Positions 31,662 through 35,720 of a DNA stretch of 35,720 nucleotides are shown piece after piece. The position numbers were made by a program, and so were the translations under genes. Below the pieces are notes generated by a model. It was not told the DNA's origin and searched no databases. It was given only the letters and a program-made list of their open reading frames with translations. The DNA is taken from assembly GCA_035686305.1 (NCBI GenBank), contig DASRZP010000074.1, forward strand, positions 1-35,720, read 5' to 3'. Source of the stretch: Thermodesulfovibrionales bacterium (GTDB taxonomy: Bacteria; Nitrospirota; Thermodesulfovibrionia; Thermodesulfovibrionales; UBA9159). Numbering within the stretch: position 1 is the first letter of the stretch; every line of letters begins with the position of its first letter.

Positions 31662-32376
31662 TCAGTTTTCACCTTTTTGGCCGATTGTAACCCTTTTGTA
31701 ACTATCGGCCCTTTCCATCTTCTCTAAAGCTTCCCGGTGTAACTGTGTAACTTTCTCCGCCGCGCTCTTCAGGTCTGCTTCATTTACGATATTGTACCTG
31801 TCGAATACCGAGCGGGTTTTGTGTCCGCTGATCTTCATGCACACTCTTTCCGGGATAGCTGCCCTTACCATGTTTCTAACTGCCGTTCTTCTGAGGTCAT
31901 GGAAAATCTTGTCGTGCCTCTTTAAGTGTTTCCCTTGGCACTTCTCACAGGTAAGGCCCTTGCGCTGTTTCTTCTCTGATATTTTCGTGATCTCTCCGCA
32001 ATCCTTACACTTAAAATGCAGCATTCGGCCCATCTTCAATAACGCTGTATCCCAAGCGTCCCCGAAATCTTTTATCTGTTTCCCCTCTCTAAAGAAGACA
32101 TAAGGGCATTTCGGAAACTTCTCGTCTCTGAGAATCTCTTGATTTAGAAAGGTCTGGTACAGTTCCCCAGAAAGGTAGATAATCCTTGCTTCGTCGTTCT
32201 TTGTGGTTTCGGCTTCAAGAGTTATTTTCCCTTCGATCATATCAACCTGTTTCCATCGAAGGTCAAGAATCTCTTGCAATCTCATACCAGTATGGTATCC
32301 CTGAGCGAGTACAGGTTTTAAATAATCGGGTAGGGCCTCCTTGATCTGTAAATACTCTTCATGCTCAAAGTATCCC
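31662..32376 (-). pseudogene. tyrosine recombinase (phage-type integrase), N-terminal half missing
   Basis: The catalytic domain is present: box I Arg in [13 protein letters not shown], the HDLRR motif, SGHKTRSVF and the nucleophile Tyr in DRYN. Readable homology starts at [19 protein letters not shown] and stops exactly at the left boundary of the transposon (32377). A TGA lies a few codons beyond in frame, so the SAM-like core-binding domain and start are lost. An ATG at 32285 could give a 207-residue fragment. Between box I and HxxR the protein carries CKDC and CEKC pairs 19 residues apart, a zinc-ribbon insertion that is unusual in this family. Confidence 0.85.
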
Positions 32377-32428
32377 TGTGCACGCCATCAGTTTTTGATA
32401 CCAAAATCAGAAAGAATTGGGTAACACT
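32377..32428. repeat. left terminal inverted repeat and subterminal motif of the transposon
   Basis: Starts TGTGCACG. The core CAGTTTTTGATACCAA (32389-32404) matches the right end with one mismatch. Subterminal GGGTAACACT is at 32419-32428. The stop codon of the 339-residue transposase (32409-32407) lies within this end. Confidence 0.75.
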
Positions 32429-33426
32429 TTTCCATTGATGGTCACGGTTATAAATCCTTTCATTCTCAGCCAGGCCTCGACGGCGATGCGCCAGGCCGCT
32501 TGCGGCTGAACCCCTTCACCGCACAGTATATCACTCTGCAGGTTCGTTATCCAAACATAGGCATCCCTCCTTTCCCATTTAGAGAAACTCCTCTTGCCTG
32601 TGAAGTACACCCGGCAGGCATTGTTGCCGTTCAAGCATGGCCGAGGTCGGTGATTGAGATCATGTTCAACCGCCGAGGCATAGGCCTCCAGGTGTTCGCG
32701 CGGACAGGGCTTGTATGCGAGCCTGGCGGCAAGCCCGTTTTTCAGCTCGGCCTGCGCCTCCTCGATCGCGCCGTTGTAAGGTGGATAGTAAACCGGGCTG
32801 TTCAGCGGGAGTACAAAATACTCGGTCAGCACTTCATTGACCGCCGCATGATTGAGATTGCCGCCATTGTCCCGCTTAAGGAACAGGGGTGCCCCAAAAC
32901 GGTTGAAGGTTGCGGTAAGATAGCCTGATATCTCTTCGCCGCCGGGGACGTCTCCCGCCATGGGATCGAACTTATAGCGGGAAGCGAGGTCCTGTATTTG
33001 GCTCAGGTGTGCCTTGTCTGTGTCTCGCGGTCCGTATTCGCACGGGTCCATGGACCAAGCGACGTTCGGCACCTTCCAGCTGATGCGCCTCAGATTCTGA
33101 CGATAAGAGACGTTGAGATCATGCCGAGCCATGGCGACCATTCTCTTCAGCTGTCGCCTTGATATGCTCGTGGCGTAGCGTGCGTATAATGCACCGGTGC
33201 CCTGTGTGCGAGCACTCCCGTGAGACAACTGTTCTATATCCTGCTGGAGCCTCCCCAAATCAGGCGGCTTGACCTTGGGAGGACCCGGCTGCCGCACTAG
33301 AGGCGCATCTGCTTTGCGCCGCAGGCGCCACCGCGTAAAGCTCGGATAGGGCAGCCCGACGGCGCTGCAGATCCCCCGGTAGGGCATCCCGGTCCTCTCC
33401 CTGATCTGGTCAATAAGGACAAGCAT
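32407..33426 (-). CDS. DDE integrase-core transposase, second of the element
   Basis: The 339-residue protein begins with a helix-turn-helix-like region (TGMPYRGICSAVGLPYPSF). It then has a complete catalytic triad: D127 in AWSMDPCEYG, D186 in FLKRDNGG and E222 in PPYNGAIEEAQ, i.e. D-58-D-35-E, the spacing of the rve/IS3-IS481 type. The Asn-Gly before the Glu and the NHRPRPCLNG segment after it support a functional fold. It differs strongly from the other transposase of the same element. It starts five bases after the upstream HTH gene ends, with a weak ribosome site, and ends inside the left terminal repeat. Confidence 0.85.
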   Translation of the reverse strand: MLVLIDQIRERTGMPYRGICSAVGLPYPSFTRWRLRRKADAPLVRQPGPPKVKPPDLGRLQQDIEQLSHGSARTQGTGALYARYATSISRRQLKRMVAMARHDLNVSYRQNLRRISWKVPNVAWSMDPCEYGPRDTDKAHLSQIQDLASRYKFDPMAGDVPGGEEISGYLTATFNRFGAPLFLKRDNGGNLNHAAVNEVLTEYFVLPLNSPVYYPPYNGAIEEAQAELKNGLAARLAYKPCPREHLEAYASAVEHDLNHRPRPCLNGNNACRVYFTGKRSFSKWERRDAYVWITNLQSDILCGEGVQPQAAWRIAVEAWLRMKGFITVTINGKVLPNSF

Positions 33427-33431
33427 ACGAG

Positions 33432-33803
33432 TTAGCGTCTCTTCTTTCGCTTTCGTTTTTTTTCCGCAGAGGCCCTCTTTGTCGCGTTATGAAGCTCATA
33501 GGCATGCAGCATGTCCCGCACTTCCACGGTCTTTTGGGCGACGAAGAGCTGTTCCTGCAGTTCCGCAACCTCTTCCTGCAGCCGCTGCTTCTCCTCGTCC
33601 TGCGGTATGGTGGGCCTGCCGGGAGATCTATCCTCCATGGCCTCCGTCATCGCCTGTAAGGCCCTGCTCTCCCACTCGTAGTAGGTCTTACGGGACACGC
33701 CTAACCGGCGTGCGCCCTCCTCAGCCGTGATCTGGCCGTTGCGCACCGCAAACACTACTGCCGCCCGCTGGCGGGCTCGCTCCTTGTCCCGTGCATCACT
33801 CAT
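33432..33803 (-). CDS. small helix-turn-helix and coiled-coil protein of the transposon
   Basis: The 123-residue protein has an N-terminal HTH (VRNGQITAEEGARRLGVSRK followed by TYYEWE), a Gln/Glu-rich helix (KQRLQEEVAELQEQLFVAQK) that suggests a coiled coil, and a very basic tail. It resembles the OrfA-type DNA-binding partners of IS3 elements in plan but is encoded separately. ATG 33803 is preferred over 33812, because AGGAGG sits one base before 33812 and 10 bases before 33803. It could recruit or regulate the adjacent 339-residue transposase, which is an inference. Confidence 0.72.
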   Translation of the reverse strand: MSDARDKERARQRAAVVFAVRNGQITAEEGARRLGVSRKTYYEWESRALQAMTEAMEDRSPGRPTIPQDEEKQRLQEEVAELQEQLFVAQKTVEVRDMLHAYELHNATKRASAEKKRKRKKRR

Positions 33804-33884
33804 AAGTCTCATTCCTCCTGCGGATCGAGAGAAGATCGGGTTCGCCAGAAGCCCTATAATCGATTTTCTCGACCCGGCCCATAT

Positions 33885-34295
33885 CTAACCATCACCCGTT
33901 TTCCGCAAGGCAGGGCCTTCGGGTTTCATGTCCCTCGACTGAGCCGGCTCTGCTTTCCTTGCCTCCTGCGCCTTCGACAGCGTCCTCTCCAGCCTGCCCT
34001 GAGCCGTACTCGTCAGGAGCGTCAGTCTCTTCTTCTCCAACATCGCCTGAAGCCGTGGAGAGAGCGCCGGCCCTCTGTCCAGGCTCACCCTCGACTCCAG
34101 TGCCTGCAGCATTCCCTCCATCGCCCGCCTCTGCCACTGCGCAAGCACCATCCAGGGGATCGACAGCTCCCGGCATATCTCCGCGGGTCTCCTCCTCTCC
34201 GTCCATACCGACAGCACCGCCCGGCACTTCTCCATCGCCCCGAAGTTCAGCGTCTGCCGCTTCCTCTCGCCCTTTATCTTCTCCGTCTTCTCCAT
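33885..34295 (-). CDS. small HTH protein overlapping the transposase 3' end
   Basis: The 136-residue protein reads AMEKCRAVLSVWTERRRPAE then ICRELSIPWMVLAQW, a probable helix-turn-helix, followed by helical basic sequence. AAGGGAGATGACC precedes ATG 34295. Its whole length overlaps, in another frame, the last 135 codons of the 522-residue transposase and ends seven bases beyond that stop. Because its sequence looks like a normal folded DNA-binding protein, while the transposase tail there is Gly/Glu/Asp-rich and repetitive, this frame is probably the selected one. Confidence 0.68.
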   Translation of the reverse strand: MEKTEKIKGERKRQTLNFGAMEKCRAVLSVWTERRRPAEICRELSIPWMVLAQWQRRAMEGMLQALESRVSLDRGPALSPRLQAMLEKKRLTLLTSTAQGRLERTLSKAQEARKAEPAQSRDMKPEGPALRKTGDG

Positions 34296-35460
34296 GGTCA
34301 TCTCCCTTCTCGTTTAGATTGTAAACTACTTCCTGCGTGATGTCGTCGCTCTCAGCTTCCACCGACAAGCGCAGCCTGCCCTTCTCCGCCCGCAACACCA
34401 CCGATTGCCCCTCCATGCGCCCTACCATGTAAAACGGCAGCCTCGGTTTCCCCCTGAGCGCCATCTCGAGGAGATTGTCCTGGATGCCCTGTTCGATCGT
34501 CTTCCTCAACTCGCTCTGGATCTCAAAGTACCGGTCCGCGGGACACAGCCCGCCGATCCCCTGGTGCGGCCGCTTGTGGTTGTAGTACTTCACCCACTGC
34601 CGTATCCGCTCCCCTGCGTCCTCAAAGCTCTCAAACTGGGCCCTGCTCAGGAACTCCAAGTAGATTGTCTTCCAGAACCGCTCGATCTTGCCCAGCGTCA
34701 TCGGATGGTGAGGCTGTGATTTGATGTGGCGGATACGGTCTTTCTTCAGCTCCAACTCAAAGCGGCTGTTGCCCCGCCAGCTCGTGTACTGCCGTCCGTT
34801 GTCCGTAAGCATCTCCTTGGGCGGGTTGTACTCCGAGGCCGCACGGCGGTACACCTCGATGACGTTCTGCGCCGTCTGGCTCCTGAAGAGCTCCAGCCCT
34901 GTGATGTACCGGGAGTAATCGTCGATATACCCGATCAGGAACGCATAACGGCCCCCGAGGCGGAACGTGAAGATGTCCGTCTGCCATAGCTGGTTCGGCG
35001 TTGACCGTTCGAAGAACCGGGGTCGTGTCATATTGCGCTGCCGCTTCTTGGGTGGGGGCGTCATGAGCGATGACTCGTGAAGCGTCTTGCGAACAGTCTC
35101 GGGACTGGCGGAGAGAAAGAACATCCTCTTTAAAAGCTGCGATATGCGCTTGATGCCGAAGGGCGGATTGGCCTCCTTGATCTCCACGATCTTCTGCTTC
35201 ACCGGTGCGGGAAGGCTCCGCCCCTTGCCGTTGTGGCTCTTGGCGAGCCCGGCTTCCCCCTCACTACGATAGGCCCGAACCCACCGCCCCACCGTTCCAG
35301 TGCCCACTCCGCATTCCTGGCAGATCACCGAGACGGGGACGCTCTCCTCAAGGTGCTTCTTTACTATCTGAAGCTTGAAATCGGCTCCGAAAAAACGCCT
35401 CTTTTGCTCCGGAGCCTTCTTCTTTGCAGTGCTCCTCTGTACTGTCTTTACTGGTTCCAT
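33892..35460 (-). CDS. DDE transposase, IS481/rve-like, first gene of the element
   Basis: Domain order in 522 residues is an N-terminal HTH (FGADFKLQIVKKHLEESVPV, VGTGTVGRWVRAY), a second HTH (NPPFGIKRISQLLKR), then the integrase core with D162 (LWQTDIFTF), D220 (MLTDNGRQYTS) and E260 (GKIERFWKT), i.e. D-57-D-39-E, and NHKRPHQGIGG behind it. After about residue 385 the composition turns abruptly to Gly/Glu/Asp/Ala-rich because this frame runs over the gene at 33885-34295. ATG 35460 is chosen, with GAGAGGAG upstream; a GTG at 35469 is less likely. Confidence 0.85.
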   Translation of the reverse strand: MEPVKTVQRSTAKKKAPEQKRRFFGADFKLQIVKKHLEESVPVSVICQECGVGTGTVGRWVRAYRSEGEAGLAKSHNGKGRSLPAPVKQKIVEIKEANPPFGIKRISQLLKRMFFLSASPETVRKTLHESSLMTPPPKKRQRNMTRPRFFERSTPNQLWQTDIFTFRLGGRYAFLIGYIDDYSRYITGLELFRSQTAQNVIEVYRRAASEYNPPKEMLTDNGRQYTSWRGNSRFELELKKDRIRHIKSQPHHPMTLGKIERFWKTIYLEFLSRAQFESFEDAGERIRQWVKYYNHKRPHQGIGGLCPADRYFEIQSELRKTIEQGIQDNLLEMALRGKPRLPFYMVGRMEGQSVVLRAEKGRLRLSVEAESDDITQEVVYNLNEKGDDHGEDGEDKGREEAADAELRGDGEVPGGAVGMDGEEETRGDMPGAVDPLDGACAVAEAGDGGNAAGTGVEGEPGQRAGALSTASGDVGEEETDAPDEYGSGQAGEDAVEGAGGKESRAGSVEGHETRRPCLAENG

Positions 35461-35461
35461 C

Positions 35462-35501
35462 GATGACACTCCTCTCGTTTACCTCAACTTGGAGTGTCAC
35501 C
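35462..35501 (-). promoter_or_regulatory. inverted GTGACACTCC sites upstream of the transposase
   Basis: On the minus strand GGTGACACTCC and GGAGTGTCATC face each other 18 bases apart, ending at the transposase start. The outer copy is the subterminal motif shared with the left end, so the pair may be a transposase-binding site that doubles as an operator. Confidence 0.45.
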
Positions 35502-35545
35502 CTATTTCCTCAATTCCTTGGTATCATAAACTGGTCGTTAGGACA
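35493..35545. repeat. right terminal inverted repeat and subterminal motif of the transposon
   Basis: Ends in GGTCGTTAGGACA at 35545. The core TTGGTATCATAAACTG (35518-35533) is the inverse of the left core with one mismatch, and AGTGTCACCC (35493-35502) is the inverted subterminal motif. Confidence 0.75.
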
Positions 35546-35644
35546 CCCCCCGTACTTCCGACACAGCTCAGTGACGGTTATGCCCGCTTCCCCCTCCTTC
35601 AGAATGCTTACAATCTGTTCCTCTGTATACCGCGTCTTCTTCAT
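35510..35644 (-). pseudogene. IS3-family orfA, truncated
   Basis: From ATG 35644 (with AAGGAGGCAGGG upstream) the frame reads MKKTRYTEEQIVSILKEGEA then GITVTELCRKYG, the classic first helices of an IS3 OrfA. At the point where ISDATFYNW would be expected it crosses the transposon boundary (35545) and stops at 35510 after foreign residues. The remaining orfA and orfB are absent to the left, so the 3.17-kb element replaced or displaced them. Confidence 0.85.
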
Positions 35645-35715
35645 CCCTGCCTCCTTGTTCGAGTGTCCTATTATGCCAACACTCTACTTACAAGTGGCAC
35701 ATTTTTCGGGGGACA
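35546..35715 (-). mobile_element. 5' remnant of an IS3-family insertion sequence
   Basis: On the minus strand the sequence TGTCCCCCGAAAAATG (from 35715) looks like an IS terminus. It is followed by 55 bases of leader with TAATAG as a possible -10 and then the orfA start. Only about 170 bases remain before the transposon junction. Confidence 0.55.
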
Positions 35716-35720
35716 GGTCC

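Larger units (their letters stand above)
32377..35545 (-). mobile_element. 3.17-kb transposon with two DDE transposases and two HTH proteins
   Basis: The ends align as 26-bp imperfect inverted repeats. Each starts TGT, and they share CAGTTT and TGATACC with one base between. GGGTAACACT lies 42 bases inside the left end, and its inverted counterpart (AGTGTCACCC) lies 43 bases inside the right end. This symmetry supports the boundaries. All four genes lie inside on the minus strand. The flanks are runs of C (CCC left, CCCCCC right), so a target duplication cannot be judged. The left flank is a truncated integrase and the right flank a truncated IS3 orfA, so a deletion or nested insertion accompanied its arrival. 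Confidence 0.78.

Noticed and set aside
33959-34324. Plus-strand Ser/Pro/Ala-rich open frame in the transposon
   Set aside because: A mirror of the GC-rich overlapping minus-strand genes, with no ribosome site or known domain.

Overview
The window reads as a chromosome segment of a Gram-negative, probably anaerobic bacterium. Outer-membrane biology is visible (a LolD ATPase, a lipoprotein, a TonB-receptor-like beta-barrel). Anaerobic traits are inferred from an ADP-forming acyl-CoA synthetase subunit, a thiouracil-desulfurase-type Fe-S protein and an unusual isc operon. The gene mix and the abundance of small palindromic intergenic elements suggest a Nitrospirota or former deltaproteobacterial lineage. 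This is an inference, because no rRNA is present.

Layout. 1-8.4 kb is housekeeping: lolD, then a convergent minus-strand block (small Sm-like protein, YihY/BrkB membrane protein, der, ridA family), then a plus-strand translation and energy block (rpmE, DUF1385/YqhQ, prfA, prmC, atpB, atpE) with recognisable promoters and a textbook terminator after rpmE. 8.4-10 kb is accessory: about 470 bp of palindromic repeats, a consensus sigma70 promoter, a DUF2971 gene broken by one in-frame stop, and a hicBA toxin-antitoxin pair. 10-15.7 kb is a minus-strand group: uvrC, an exported coiled-coil protein, an APH-type kinase, a PfkB-type kinase, and a DUF523-DUF1722 protein. 15.9-26.3 kb is one long minus-strand series that may be an operon. 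In transcription order it holds a 2-oxoacid dehydrogenase E2, an ADP-forming acyl-CoA synthetase alpha subunit, an SRPBCC protein, a geranylgeranyl-reductase-like flavoprotein, a CHASE2 adenylate cyclase, a 1092-residue FecR-TPR-beta-barrel chimera and a 63-residue orphan.

26.5-31.6 kb runs on the plus strand: tsaB-rimI; then iscR, a TusA-like protein, an IscS-like protein and iscU behind a TTGACA-N17-TATATT promoter that overlaps a close match to the type 1 IscR operator; then tRNA-Ser(GCT), a lipoprotein, tRNA-Arg(ACG), tadA and tRNA-Ser(CGA). The IscS homologue keeps the catalytic Cys but has Gln where the PLP-binding Lys should be, and it has lost several other PLP contacts. tadA lies directly beside its expected substrate, tRNA-Arg(ACG).

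31.66-35.7 kb is a nested mobile region downstream of tRNA-Ser(CGA). A tyrosine integrase has lost its N-terminal half at the left boundary of a 3.17-kb transposon (about 32377-35545). The transposon has inverted termini and symmetric subterminal motifs. It carries two different DDE transposases and two small helix-turn-helix proteins. Its right end abuts a truncated IS3-family orfA. The strongest candidates for something new are the lysine-less IscS operon, the two-transposase element, and the FecR/TPR/barrel plus CHASE2-cyclase pair.
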